Part shown: positions 11,530 to 24,244 of the stretch, piece by piece
How positions within the stretch are numbered: the stretch's first letter is position 1
Layout: each line of letters begins with the position of its first letter
Program-made: the position numbers and the translations under genes
Assembly (NCBI GenBank): GCA_027924585.1
Contig: BSBM01000151.1
Coordinates: forward strand, 12,112,001 to 12,176,000
DNA from: Larix kaempferi
Lineage: Eukaryota > Streptophyta > Pinopsida > Pinales > Pinaceae
Direction of reading: 5' to 3'
Length of the DNA stretch: 64,000 nt
The notes under the pieces: model-generated
Told to the model about the DNA's origin: nothing
What the model saw: the letters and a program-made list of their open reading frames with translations, nothing else
The model's database searches: none

Positions 11530-13470
11530 AATTGAGGTCTATTGAATTTTAAGAAGATTACTTTGCTTGCTATAAAATTTTATTTTGTACTCAAAAAGTT
11601 TGGAAAGAAGTGTTCCTAGTTCGCCATAGTTTTGACAAGCTAGAAGGTTAGGGAGGTTTGTATTGTAGCAAATATTATGAAACTGCAATCTAATGTGGCT
11701 GTATGTAGGGCATTCTAAGAGAAAATGACTTTCATCCTCAATGCTTGTAGTCTCACAGAGATGGAAAATCCTTTCCACCTGCGGTGTTTTAGGAATTGTC
11801 TAGTGTCATGTTTAACTATGAAGCTCATGAGAGTTCGTTCTTGTATTAATTTTCTTCTTCGAACTAGTTAAAATGAGGAGGTAATTTTGATCTTCTAGAT
11901 TAGGGCTAATGAGCTCCTTATCATATCTTAATTTCCTTTTAACCTCTAATTCTTTATCGCCCCACATTTTCTCTTTAAACTTATATACGATAATATTTTT
12001 AATTTTATTGATCTATCTTGCAAAGTGGCATTTTCTTTGATCCCCAAATGGTTTAACCACTGTGGCATCTTTATACCAACCTCTCTTGAACTAGATTTGG
12101 TCATGACTGGATTTAAAGGAAACTTTAGGAATTCTCTAGTCTCCCATGTTAATTATCATGTGCTTGTACATCAAGTATCTAGTTATAGCGATGCTCTCAA
12201 TGGGGGGAAGACGCACTTCCAGAAAGAGAATAGGGTAAGGTGTATTGCTTTTAATATTGAGGTTATACATTATGAAATGCTTCTAGATTTGTTCAATCTT
12301 TCTCCAGGATTCTCTAGAGATGTCGCGACCCCAAACTTTGCAACCGTACAAGATAATGGAAGTGATGAGAGTTTCAAAATGAAATTTCTTTTAATCCTGC
12401 ATCATAAGGTTCGTTGATCTACAATTTTTTTCAAGACCAAAATAAGCTTTCCACCCTCCATTGATCCTTTTCTCAATGTTATAGTTCCAATTAATCTTGT
12501 GATGAATATCAATTCTGAGATACTTGTAGGAATATGCCTCCTCCAAGTTTCTATTGTCGTATACAAAATTAGCATAAGTGACCTTCTTGGACTTGATAAT
12601 CATAACTTTTCTTGTATCGGTGTTTTAACAGTCATACCCATATTAGTGTAGAAATCCTTGAGAATTATTAATTTCTTATCAAGATCAAAGGGGCACCTTT
12701 CCATATGAACAATATCGTCGACATAGAGAAGGAGGATGACGACAATACCAGCTAAGGTCGTGCCAACGCACCCTACTTCTTCTAAACAAGCTTCTAGCTC
12801 ATCGATGTAAATGTTGAAAAAACACAGGAAAGAGGGGGCAACCTTGGTTAACTACACTATTACAATTAATATCTTTCGAACACCCCCCATTACTCTTAAA
12901 TTTTGCAATGACAATCTCGTACAACCTTATGGAAATAGCTCTCAAGTCGAAAGGAACCTTGTCCTCTTCCAATTGATTCCACAAGTTATTTCTATGCACT
13001 GTGTCGAAAGCTTTTCTAAAGTCCATGAAGCAACAAAATATGTTGGATTTACTATTACGACATTCCTCTGCAATTATCATAAGCGTGACGAGGTGGTCCA
13101 TGGTGGAGTGATGTCTTCTAAATCCTACCTAACCTTTATGCCTCTTACCTTCACTTTCTAGCCATACATTGATTTCCTTTTCTAGAATGATACTGTAAAA
13201 TTTAACTAAGAGAGGGCTAATCATAATGGTTCGATAATTAGAGGGTTTATTTTTATCACCTCTTTTAAAGATAGGAATAATGAAGCTATGAGTCCAAGGA
13301 AAAGGGAAACCTTGCTTGACTACTAGGTTGAAGAGCTTGTGGATGTGAGGGATGAGGGTCGACCCGCCAATTTTTAAGATTTTTGCTTAGCAACCTTCAA
13401 TGTCTTTATCATTTCTATCTGCAAGACACTTAATCCCGAAATATATATCTTCTAATGAGAAAACTTATTT
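11530..13470 (-). mobile_element. 5'-truncated LINE (non-LTR retrotransposon) relic
   Basis: Minus-strand pieces read, from right to left: an RT finger region (FKRGDKNKPSNYRTIMIS), motif A (CCFMDFRKAFDTVHRNNLW, 12799-13101), a variant of motif B (VVNQGCPLFP), the catalytic YVDDI at about 12709-12745, a downstream RT thumb (12391-12603, YKYLRIDIHHKINWNYNIEKR) and finally a Cys/His region at 11539-11778 (HLCETTSIEDESHFLLECP), like the zinc-binding tail of LINE RTs. This order and wording are those of plant LINE ORF2. Stops and frameshifts separate the pieces. No endonuclease domain is seen to the right of 13470, so the copy appears 5'-truncated, as LINE insertions often are. No poly-A tail or target duplication could be fixed. 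Confidence 0.85.
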
Positions 13471-14940
13471 CGTAAATTCATTTATTTATTCATAATAACA
13501 CCATTTATAAAAAATAAACCAATAATCATTAAATCATTCATTAAAAACACTTATTTTAAAACATTTAGCTTAATCATTTTAGAAAAAAAAATCCAATAGT
13601 TTATATCCTTGGCCATGATAAAAAAAAGGATTGAAGAACAAATTGATTTTGGAATGTAAAAAAAAAAATTATGTAAGGAAAAATTATTAAAATTAATAAG
13701 TTTTGATTAGCAAAATTAATTACAAATTTAGAGATACAAATATATTATATATTTAAACGTCTGAAGGAACTTGAAAACTTGGTAAATTTATTTCTCATAT
13801 TATTAAAAAAATTGTGAAAGGGCATTGAAGACCTACAAAACGCATGTTGAATGGAGTAGATGTTATAGAAGAGGATGAGGTTATGAAAATAACGGGAACA
13901 TATTACAATTGTGGAAGAACTTGAGTGTGGATTGGTAAGGAGAAATAATAATAAAACGCACACTTGAGATAGAACAATGGGCTTTATAGAGAAGTAAATA
14001 GGTATAGGTTTTAATGGCCTTGACATCGATTTGCATATAAGATCACACATTAAATTTACAAGTTTACTAGCCAAGGAGTTCAACTAGACCTAGACCTTCC
14101 TTTATCGAGAATGGTGAACCCTCCAATTATGAGCCACGGTTGTAATTTAGGAATATGAAATATGAAATGTTCAACTAAGATGAAATGAAATAATGTATTA
14201 TGGCATGAATATGGCTTCTGATAAGTAAAGTCCATTTATGCTATAAAAATGCACCACTTCTAAATCCTCACATCCTCCTTCTGAAGTCCAAATGACTTCT
14301 AACAACATTTCATCATAAAAGAAACAATATGATGAAATAAGTTAGATATACAACATAATCTAGACTAGTATATTGATAAATGCTACTAGTAAGCACTTGT
14401 GAATGGTTTACAAATTACTTAAAGACTCCATGCTTCAAATCAAAAGTTAACATGTGAAAGATAAGTTAATAATAAACTAGGTAGCAAGCTGAATAGTCTA
14501 TTTGATACAAATCTCAAACCCATAAGAACCAACCGACCTTCTAAAGGTGGGAATAATCCACATCTAAGCTTAGATCTACAAAGATTATACAAAAATGGCT
14601 AAGTGTATCGTCTTTTTTAACATATTAAGATAGCCACCAATGCAAAAAACAAGACTATTTCAAAAATTCAAAATAAGTATAGATAGGGAATCCCAATTAA
14701 GAATAGTTGAAAAAATATGGATATTCACCTTTCTTCTTAATTTTCCACATTCCCTTTAATTATTTCATATGCTTATTGTAGTTCAAATGCATTATTAAAT
14801 ATTAGAATTGACTAACTTTATGAAGTCAAATTTTTCCCTTATTCAATTGTAAATTATACCAAATAAGTCTCTAGTTACAATTGGTTTTTTTACAAAAGTA
14901 AGTCCTAGCTCTTGATGGAATATTTGTGTAACCAGTGAGG
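13471..14940. other. AT-rich stretch, no gene seen
   Basis: No frame with recognisable motifs. The 112-codon minus-strand ORF at 13745-14083 is hydrophobic and low in complexity and is not credible as a gene. No repeat structure was noticed. Confidence 0.55.
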
Positions 14941-14949
14941 CCTCTCGCT

Positions 14950-17000
14950 TCTTATCCTATGTATACTACCACATCAATTCCATGAGATTGCTAAGAGGGA
15001 AATTCGTGTCCTCATTATGGAACATTGGAATTTTATGTGTTTCCTCCTTTGCCAATATTTCCACCAAATATTTCTCATTATACTGCAACAGAACAACCAA
15101 ATCGTCTAATAAATCATGGAGATTGAACTTGACGTGTTTTATATTGGAAGCTATCAAAGTTACTTCATTATGGCATAGTGGTCATATGTTAGTTGGTATA
15201 GGCTTGTACTTATCTCGATAGTGCATGATGTCATTCCCTTAGAGCTTATTCATATTTAGATTTTCCACTCACTTAGTTGTTTATTAACTACCTCCATGGT
15301 AGATGATAACTTTATGGACACATGAACATGATGATAATAATCATGAATAAGGGATACTACTTGATCCTTCCATATGTGCATAAAAACTATGAAGTAGGCC
15401 AAGTTGTCTTCCCTCCTTTCAAATATTGGACCAAATTCTTTAAGGTAGAAATGCACTCTTTTAATTGCCTATTTTCCTCCATCATTTTGAAAATGGATTA
15501 TCCCAATGCCCGATTTAAAGTGATGCTAAGTGTGGCCAATTTATCTAATCTAGTAAGATGAGTTCCAATGATAAGTTCCTTTGTGGTCACAATCATAATT
15601 TGATTGGCATATACCTTCTCACACTCATGATTTTTCTTCTTAACATCCTTTCACTTCCTATCATACTCAAAAGATCCTAAAACAATAGAAGTTTCATAAT
15701 CTCTATAGCTCTCGGGCATGATCCATTTGAATAGTTTGTTCAACCGCAACGATTAGATTGTGGGACAAGGTCTACTTCTAGTGATTCTCATCTCATCCTT
15801 TACCTCTTGTTTCCTATTGTTTCTAGTCTCATTACTTTTAATAGTATCTTCCCATAGATAATTGTTGGTTTTCACCTATCTCCTCTAACCCGAGGAAGTT
15901 CCCAGATTAACAAGTTGGGTTACATGGATCTTAGTTCCCCCTAAGGATGACTATCTAAAGTCAATTCTATCACCAAATGTAATTGGCATGGGTTTTGGGA
16001 TCAACTTGAGTAGACTCTACTTGATTCTTTCCTGATCTATTACATCTTTCATTTTGTTCTGAACTAAGTGATAATCCTTGGCATGTATGCATCCTCTTCC
16101 TTTAGGAATTCTTGATGGAAATATGGCCAATTTTATAATTTATACTTGAATTATTTACCAAAATTTCCATACCAGTTGTGAACCTTGATGTTTTTCATCA
16201 ATAACATGAAGAAGCTCATCCCCTCTTCTTATGTTAGCATTGTAGAAAATTCCACAAGTGTGAAGGTAGTAAAGGTGAGTGGATAATAAGGGTCATAAGC
16301 CCTTGTTTTTTCTTTCGATCTCACATCAGCCTCAAACTTAGTAGTTTGTTATGTTATTTCCATGAACACCAACTTGTCTAGGAAATGTTTCAAGAGAATA
16401 TGTGAAGCTTAGGTGAATCAATATATTTGAATATAATTTCCTTCCCATTTTAGTTATTAATCACCTATGGGATTAATCTCCTATAAAGATTCCTCTTAAA
16501 ATCTTGGGCACAGATTATTGAAACACAAGTTTGTAGAATGGATCCAAGAATACCTTTCACAGTTGTTCATAATGCTCCGAGTTCTTATATTTCCATATCT
16601 TTTGACAATGGATAGGGAATGGTAAAAGAAACGGTTTCCACATCTCACACACGTTTAAAAATTTGTTCATCACACACATTGAATCCAATATGAAGAAATC
16701 CATGTGAAAATATAGAGACTAATCCTATGTATTTCTAAGAATTTCTTGATGAAGTATTGATGGTACTTGAGAGGTTCCTTTGGGATTGACATAATATATT
16801 AGTGGAACCCAATGCTCATGTAGTTGGCAGAAGATATTCCCCTCATATAGTGTGTTGACCATCATTACCACATCCCTTATTAGTTCTTTTAGTTTATCCA
16901 TGGGATAAAAACTTGAATGCCATTTGTAAAACAGTCTTTCCATCCACCAACTTTCAATCACCTCAATTGAATTGTACTTGCTATAGAATGTTTTCACTAA
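14950..17000 (-). pseudogene. Decayed unidentified reading frame, possibly retroelement-derived
   Basis: On the minus strand, coding-like text continues over about 2 kb through frameshifts and stops: a piece at 16725-16997 (HEHWVPLIYYVNPKGTSQVP), charged text around 15500-15700 (KDVKKKNHECEKVYANQ, then MIVTTKELIIGTHLTRLDK), a helical segment around 15440-15560 (MMEENRQLKECISTLKNL, heptad-like) and pieces at 15256-15456 and 14966-15157. The text is richer in Lys/Glu and less random than shadow ORFs nearby. I do not recognise the family. Position among retroelement debris suggests an old retroelement ORF, but a decayed host gene is possible. Confidence 0.4.
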
Positions 17001-17186
17001 CTATTTGTCCAACAAAGATTTTAGTGTAGTCAATGTATAGATTGTATTCAAATTGTTGGGAGCATATGAGCCAATCATGTTTCCATTGTCAGATTAAATA
17101 CTCCACTCCTTGATATTGCCTCACTTCACCAATGAACATATTATGTTAGAAAACACAAATATTTCCCTTGGCTCTAACTCTGTGTA

Positions 17187-17850
17187 GTAGTAATAATTAT
17201 ACCATATAATTGGTGGCTTCAATGTTGGAAGTTGTGATAGGTGAATTAGTTTTTGGAGCTTCCCTCTAGTATGTCTTGGACATATTTCCAAAGCTATGTT
17301 CAAATGAGACTCTTATGGAAGGATCTATGTCACTATGTACAACATGTCAAGATTATAACTCCTCCATCTTTGTTGGATTCTTCCTCTTTTCTCTTTTCAT
17401 CTTCTTGGGTGTCATGTTCAAAAATTGCAAATTATTGAAAAGATCCCTATGTTTAAATGATACTCTTATGGAAGGATATATATCACTATATAGAACACTG
17501 GAGTATAACTCTGCCATCTTTGTTTGCTCCTTCATCTTTTCTCTTTTCATCTTGTTGGGTGTCATGTTCCAAACTTGCAAATCATTAAAAAATGTAGTAG
17601 TGATAATCATACCATGTAATTGGTGGATTTAATGTTGGAAGTGGTGATAGATGAATTAGTTTTTGGAGCTTCCCTCTAGTATATCTCAAATAGGCTTCCA
17701 TAGCTATGTTCAAATTAGATTCTTACGGAAGGATCTAGATTTCTATATACAACATTGGATTATAACTTTGCTTTCTTTGTTGGCTCCTTCCTCTTCTCTC
17801 TTTTCATCTTCTTGGGTGTCATGTTCCAAACTTTCAAATCATTAAAAATT
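17187..17850 (-). repeat. Threefold repeat encoding a peptide repeat on the minus strand
   Basis: A unit containing GGAGCTTCCCTCTAGTAT, then ACTCTTATGGAAGGAT, then CTTTTCATCTTCTTGGGTGT appears in full at about 17187-17437 and 17592-17850, and in shortened form at about 17438-17591. Read on the minus strand each unit encodes a version of NMTPKKMKREK followed by KMAEL or KMEEL. The array directly follows the decayed minus-strand frame to its left and may be part of the same old ORF. Confidence 0.75.
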
Positions 17851-18120
17851 TCTACATTAACTTGCTAACTCAAAATCATGCCAATAATATGAAAATATCT
17901 TGGACGGTATATGATACAAGCTAAATATCATGGGAAAAATTGATAATGCAATTTTTATTTGCACTTGAGAAAAGTTCAACATGGCCCTCTGAAAGAATGA
18001 AGGAAATTGTCATGAGCATGTATGCCTATAGAACTATATGTAATGCATTGCAACTATGAATCCAAGAGTTTTTATTAATGATACATTGACATGAGACTTA
18101 CCAATATAACTAGAAACATG

Positions 18121-18280
18121 GTCTTTGAGTTTAGAAATCACATTAACTTGGAATGAAATGACTTCAAATTCGAACCTATTTGCACCTTGAATTTCAACCT
18201 ATTGTCTTTGAGTTTATAAATCACATTAACTTGGAATGAGATGACTTCAAATTCCAACCTATTTGCACCTTAAACTTGAA
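18121..18280 (+). repeat. Tandem duplication of about 75 bp
   Basis: TTTAGAAATCACATTAACTT followed by GGAATGAAATGACTTCAAATT and CCTATTTGCACCTT occurs twice back to back, with about five differences. No coding content. Confidence 0.85.
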
Positions 18281-19387
18281 CATGTTTTCATTTCATGAGA
18301 TTAAGAGTGAAGGATTTCTCTTATTGAGTTTAGAGGTGAAAGCTTAGGTTTTATTTTGCTAGCTAAAATAATGAATAATACAGGCCCTTCATGGATGAAA
18401 GGTGATGATCGCTAAGAATCTTTGTAGTGCTTATGAATGTTATGGTAGAGACATGAAATCCTTCATGGGCCAAAGGGAAATGGAGTGATCCTCTGATTCA
18501 AATTCCAACATTTAATCCTTTATCAAAGCGATTAATCCAACAAATAATCTTTTGTAAAATCTATTAATCTAACATTTAATTTTACATATTAGTTGTAATT
18601 GGTATGGACATGGGGATATGTATGATACTTTATCTAATGCCATTGAAAAGGATGGGAATTGTGGCATCATTCACCTAGCAGTTTATGAGCTCGAAAGATA
18701 TTTTCCCTTTGTGGATGCGAGGGTGATTGCATTCGGGACATCCTTTTGTGCCCCTCCTTTATAATCATAGAAATATATAACTTTTGACCCTTTATATCCC
18801 TTACTTTAAGTTGAGGTGATCATCTTTCACATGAAAATACCGATGGCTTAGTCCTTAGTCATTGTACTAAGCCTTATACCCTTCACAAGTATAAGAAGGA
18901 TTGTTCTCATGACTTTAGTTGGTTGTGGTCACTTGGGCTTGGTAACTCTTTGTGAGGGAAACTAATGATAGAATTATGACCCTTTAAATAGATTATTGGT
19001 TTCTTTATTTAAATTCACAAAAAAAAGGGTGAAAACATCAACTCATAAATGAGATTTGATCATTTCTTCATGGATATCGATGTGAGATATGAAGGCTTCC
19101 CTAATCCAAGGGATAAACCCCTATGATCACAACACTCCTTGCATACATGTTAATAATAATCGGCATGAAACTAGGGCGATGAGCTTTTGTTCGAGAAATT
19201 TCAATGCTTCACCTCTGCAGGATCAAGGTAATGATGACCTGACTAATTGTAATAATCCCAAAGGATAAATTATGGAGGAAAAAATGTTTTTCTCATTATA
19301 CTTAATAAATAATAAAGGAGATTATAGGATAACTTGTATAGATCTCACAAACACAATCTAAAGTATTATTGATGAGAGATGATTGAG
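18281..19387. other. Gene-poor stretch
   Basis: No gene is supported. One plus-strand stretch at about 18618-18760 translates without stops into coding-like text (IEKDGNCGIIHLAVYELER), but it is about 48 codons long, has no family match that I recognise, and is flanked by stops. Confidence 0.4.
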
Positions 19388-19565
19388 ACCGGCGTAGATC
19401 TATCTTAAACCTCGATCTATTAAACATCGAGACGGATCCAATTTCTTGAGGTATAAATTGTTTTTATCTTAAATTTTGTACATGTCCAGAAAAAACTTAC
19501 ACCTCAAGAAATTTGATCCCTCTTGGTGCTTGATAGATCTACGTTTAAGATGGATCTATGTTGGT
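19388..19565. repeat. Foldback with 60-65 bp arms
   Basis: The left arm, 19391-19453 (GCGTAGATCTATCTTAAAC to ATTTCTTGAGGT), is the reverse complement of the right arm, 19499-19563 (ACCTCAAGAAATTTGATCC to GTTTAAGATGGATCTATG), with several mismatches. About 45 bp separate them. It would form a long hairpin. It may be a miniature inverted-repeat element, but flanking target duplications were not found. Confidence 0.8.
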
Positions 19566-20815
19566 TTTATTTTTTTATTTTATGAGTCGACATGGATTTT
19601 TTAATTATTTTTTATTTGATTTTGATTTTTTATTTATTTTATGAGCCGAGGTGGTTTTTTTAAATTACTTTTTATATTCGATAACATTACATAACGTTAC
19701 GTGAAAACATCTCCCCCATACTGGGCTGGGCTCTAGAGCATATCCAACATTAAACATTTTGCGAAGAGAATCAAAATTGTGAATTTGAGATTAAAGAATA
19801 AGCCAAATTAAAATCAAAATATTTATATTTATTTGGGTTTAGTTAGTCCTCAACAAATGGCGACATAATGGGAAACACGTTGTGTGAAGCCACGAATATT
19901 TTTTAGGCATTGTTTGTTGGGTATGCACTATATTCTTTCAATGTGGGTTATGTCATCTTACGATCCATGTTAAGGGACTGGGGTTCAAATCTAATGTCGG
20001 TTAAGGGATTGAGGCCTAAATATAATATGTGCTAACAGATTGGGGTTTTGGATGTTGCCTAACATATAAATATTGTATTGTGAATGGTTAATAAACACAA
20101 TGAGAAAGATAGAGAGGTGGCTCTAAGTTTTGTTGGTTTTTCTTATTAAAAGTTTCCAGGTAAAATATATATGTACTTTGTCTGTGCCATTGTTTAATGT
20201 TTGTTTTCTTAGGAATATGTATGCATTATTTCACTACACAGGTTTACAACTTACATGTTTGGCTAGACAAAAAGGAGAAAATGATCTCTTTATAATTAAA
20301 GCCTCAATATACAACGATTTTTTTAAACCTTTCTTTGCGAGGGAGATAATCATCATTCATGTGTGTGAACTTGGGAAGCTCATCTATTTCACCATACATA
20401 TAATATAATGAGGCTTATTCATTTATAATATGAATTGAAGATTTAGACTAGAGTATTTTGGATAAAAAGATATTTCCTAAGCAGTAAAAAGAATATCCCT
20501 TAGATATGTCTCTACTACCCACAATGTCCATAGCCTTAATGGAGTCACCACGACATTACAACATCAAGAAAATTTGGTCCAAAAATGGGCCTACAAAAAA
20601 AAATATATAATAATAAGTCTTATATGCCACATGACATTGCCATGTAAGCTAGAATAATCTAAAATTACGAAGTGAGAATTAAAGATAATAATAAGTTTTG
20701 ATTCTTGTGCGCACACAATAAATGATAATACATGTCATATAATAAATAATGTATAATAATATATAATAACAATATAATGATGATCTCTTTAACTATATAA
20801 TATTAATATTTCATG

Positions 20816-20895
20816 GGGCATAGAATAGACAGTGATTGTGTGTATTATTGAGGCACTCCTTGCACAAGGTACGATTTAAAACTCTATAGATACAA

Positions 20896-20937
<42 letters not shown>

Positions 20938-20940
20938 ATG
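20816..20940 (+). repeat. (TA)n microsatellite within a block-A-specific segment
   Basis: About 19-20 TA units run from 20897 to 20935. They sit in a segment of about 120 bp (20816-20940) that is absent at the matching place in block B (near 30730). Confidence 0.9.
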
Positions 20941-21809
20941 ACCAATATTAACTATATAATAATAATTAAATATAATAAATATAATAATAATATAATGGAA
21001 GGCACATCTAAAATAAAAGTATCAAATATTATAGGCAAACATGAAAAGATTATTTTTTCATATTAAAATATTCCATATATTAGAAAAATGCATTCACCAC
21101 AAAATCCATACGAATATAGAAAAACATATATAAGCAAAATTTTCAAAACATTTTTATTAATATAAAAATTAAAATTTTAAAATTTGGAAGAAAAAAATTA
21201 AAACAATTTTTTTTTTCTTATTTAAGATGCATATATTGGAATTTTATTTTTTTAATATTAATAATATAATAACTATATGATATAGTTTATAGTAATACAT
21301 AATATATGATAATGTATTAATATACCATATATAATGGAAGTACAATTATTATCAATAAATAATAGAAGTACTAATAATATAAAATATTATATATTTAGTA
21401 TTTTAATTATTATTATAAATAGATTATTTCACCAAGATTTTAATCAAGGTGGGGTGTATAATGGTTAAAAGTTATCACATAGAAATATGACATATAAGTA
21501 TGTTTGATTTTTATATGTTCATCTTAATGATTATGGTTGACTTAATTCTTTAAAACTTTATTAGTTGAATTTCCAATTCAACCAGTATGGTTTTTTTATT
21601 TGACCCACTTTAACCCTAAATTTTTTCTAATGATTGTTACACTATCTAATATGTGAAGATTATCAACATTAATTGATTGCTAATTTTATTTCCTTTCCCA
21701 ACACTTTCTCTTTATATTTTATATATTACTTTAGTTATTAGTGGATGGGAAATGACAACTCTTTATAGACTAGGTGGGGTTGATTTCCAATAATATTTAT
21801 GACTAATTA

Positions 21810-22041
21810 GTTTGATGGGTTAGTTCAAGTGGTTGAGAGTTGTGAGTTGTAAGCTAAAGGTCTCGAGTTCAAATCCCTGGGTGGTTATGCATTGATATAT
21901 AAGGGCCTCACTTGATGTCTCCATCGGGTTAGGCTCTGTAATTAGAGTCGACGGGGTGAGACCCCTTCATGTGGACTCCTTGTGAATTCTTCCCGTGGAT
22001 GTAGAAACTCCTTTCTAAAGTTGTGAACCACATTAAAAAAA
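21810..22041 (+). mobile_element. tRNA-derived SINE with target duplications
   Basis: The element has an RNA polymerase III A box, TAGTTCAAGTGG (21821-21832), a B box, AGTTCAAATCC (21866-21876), and an A-rich tail (about 22033-22043). It is flanked by an 18-bp direct repeat AATATTTATGACTAATTA at 21792-21809 and 22042-22059. The related block B has only one copy of this sequence at 33216-33233, with no element, which is the empty site. The SINE is about 230 bp, carries no ORF, and depends on a LINE for mobility by family knowledge. Confidence 0.93.
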
Positions 22042-22984
22042 AATATTTATGACTAATTATTAAAAAAACCCCTTTTTTATCCCTAATAATTTTATATTTC
22101 ACCTTTCATGAGACCAATACCCTACCTCTTACACACTAGACATGTCAATCAAACTAGAGCACAATGATAATCAAATATTTAATCAATACCTTTTGCACAC
22201 TAAACATGCCAATCAAACTAGAGCACAATGATGATCAAATATTTAATGACTCGAAAGGATTCTAGTTCAACCACTACATCGTTATTCATGATATTTTAAC
22301 TTTCTTCCCTTCAAAATCATGGCCAAGAAAACACAATGCAAATGATATTTTAACTTTCTTTCAGTAAACATCATGGCCAAGAAACACAATGCAATGTCTT
22401 CATGCACAATGATATAAACATTAGGTAAAGGTTAGTAATTTAATGATATAAGCATTAGGTAAAAGTCAGTAATTTTAAGATAGACAATTTCGTTAAAAGG
22501 AAACTCGGAGGCCAATTAAGCCATGACAAGGCAATATTCATAAACAAAGATGAAAACTTAATGTGAAAAGAAATGTAAGCAATTTATTCTATAATACAAA
22601 TATAAAAATCAAAGGAAAACTAATCCTTGTATTGGAAGACCAAAAAGCATAAAAGAAAACAAACATGTTATTCCAAAAGCAAACAATCCTACTCTTAAGT
22701 CCTAACCCTACCACCTTTAAGATCCCATCAAATGAATTCATAATCCCCTTTTAACCACCAAAGTAGATGGATCGTGCTTCAAATGTATTTCACATGGTGT
22801 GCAAGATGATGCCTTTGATGCAATGCAAAATCACTCATTTTCACACACAAAATGAGAAAATTCAAAAATGACCCATTATTAGTGAAAATCGACCCATTAT
22901 TAGAGAAAATTCTACTTGGTCTTTAATCTAAAATTCTTTGTCTACATTCCAGATAACCCACAGTAGACATTTTTCTTTGTCTAT

Positions 22985-23330
22985 TGTGCATTGTTATTAG
23001 AGTCATGCAATATTGGCATTTAATTCAAAAGATATTTCTTCAAATCCTTTTCCACGATTTATGTTTCCTTGCAAGCTTCGTACAACTTAATAATTTGCTT
23101 CTATAGAATGAATATAGCTATGGTTTCTAGAGGATCTTGCACATATAGTTCAAAATATATTTGAATGGGATTACAACGCTTCTCATTAGGTTGATAATAC
23201 ATTTGTTGGAACATTGTGTTAAATTCTCAAATAGATTCTTTATCTTGCACGCGTATAGCATAAAATTAATGAAAAATTGTAGTCACGCGATAAATCAAAT
23301 TGGTTGAAGGTAAACACACCCATAAACCCC
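22985..23330 (-). pseudogene. Relic of a Ty3/gypsy gag in block A
   Basis: The minus-strand reading matches, with stops, the gag-like frame at the right end of the window: segments corresponding to FNTRFRQIYYLPNEKYC, IDFELYVQALFETIAIFIL and KQIIDLYEACKET. It is shorter than the right-end copy and shows more lesions. Assignment to gag rests on resemblance to the retrotransposon gag pattern (F-N-R-F followed by a helix-rich tail). Confidence 0.5.
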
Positions 23331-23340
23331 AAAATCGTGA

Positions 23341-23878
23341 ACTTTGAGGGTTATCACTATTATTTTCTTCAAACCTAGCAAACACCCAGGATAGGGTATT
23401 AAGCCCTTCACATTGTAAGAGTAAAACCCTAAAAATGCATGTAAGAGTAATACCTTAAAAATGCTTGTGCTCTTGGGTGATGAATGACTCAGGAAAAAGA
23501 ATCAATCTGTCTATCAAACAACTTAACGCCAACATTAAACAAAGACAAAGATAATTACTGTGTACAAAAAGTAAAACTCTACAAAAACTAAGACATGGGT
23601 GTATGATATTTATGAACTATTAATCTCCGCATTGATAGTTCTACAAACTTCTGATCATGGCTCCCTAACTCTTAGCTAAACCAAGACATTGACCTAACTC
23701 TACCACGGTTAAGTACATAAAACCAGTTAGTGAGAGTTCGAGGCTATCAACTCAATAGAGTAATGCATTAACAACAAATAGTAAGTTACATGAGACATGT
23801 CCCTTGTCCACACAAGCATGGTAGTATTTCCATGTATGAGCCATACACCTGCCTTGCAATGCACTAAACTACCTATGT
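23341..23878. other. Unassigned sequence between block A and the copia element
   Basis: No gene or repeat recognised. It ends with TATGT (23874-23878), the left target duplication of the copia element. Confidence 0.5.
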
Positions 23879-24242
23879 TGTTGGGATGTGAAGCCCAATT
23901 TAGAGGACTATTATAGTTCCTAGGGTTTTCATTAACAATTGTGTAACAGTTGATAACAACTCATTCTTAGAAATGGGTGGATTATGCTCATTGTCTTCCA
24001 ATACCACTTGATGGTTTATGACTATGAGATCAAGTATATATAAGACTCCTTGGGTAGCCCACTTGTAACAATTATCAACTGCATTTTAAAGGGCTCGGAG
24101 AAAACTTGATTTCTTGTGCATGTAGCCATATGTAGTATGGTGAACCAGGTTAATTATTAGTGTCTCTATGTGTGTTTTTTTTCTCTTTCTTCATTTTTGT
24201 TTATTAGAAGTGCAATACATTTGTCTGTTATTATTCCTAACA
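23879..24242 (+). repeat. 5' LTR of the copia element
   Basis: 364 bp from TGTTGGGATGTGAAG to TTATTCCTAACA. A TATATAA promoter-like motif lies at about 24035-24041 within AAGTATATATAAGACTCC, and the same place in the 3' LTR reads TATATAGG. Confidence 0.95.
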
Positions 24243-24244
24243 AC

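Larger units (their letters stand above)
19845..23340 (+). repeat. Repeat block A (diverged copy of block B)
   Basis: From CTCAACAAATGG at about 19852 the sequence is collinear with the block starting at 29738: matching text at 19852-20815 and 29738-30760, at 21250-22900 and 32633-33940, and at 22985-23330 and 63470-63760. Similarity is around 80-90% with indels. Block A alone holds a SINE (21810-22041), a (TA)n insertion segment and two short tandem duplications (about 22123-22250 and 22288-22397). To the left of 19845 the two copies are unrelated. It may be an old segmental duplication or two copies of a large non-autonomous transposon. Confidence 0.85.

Noticed and set aside
13745-14083. 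112-codon hydrophobic minus-strand ORF
   Set aside because: Low-complexity T/A-rich translation with no signal or motif; flanks are gene-free.
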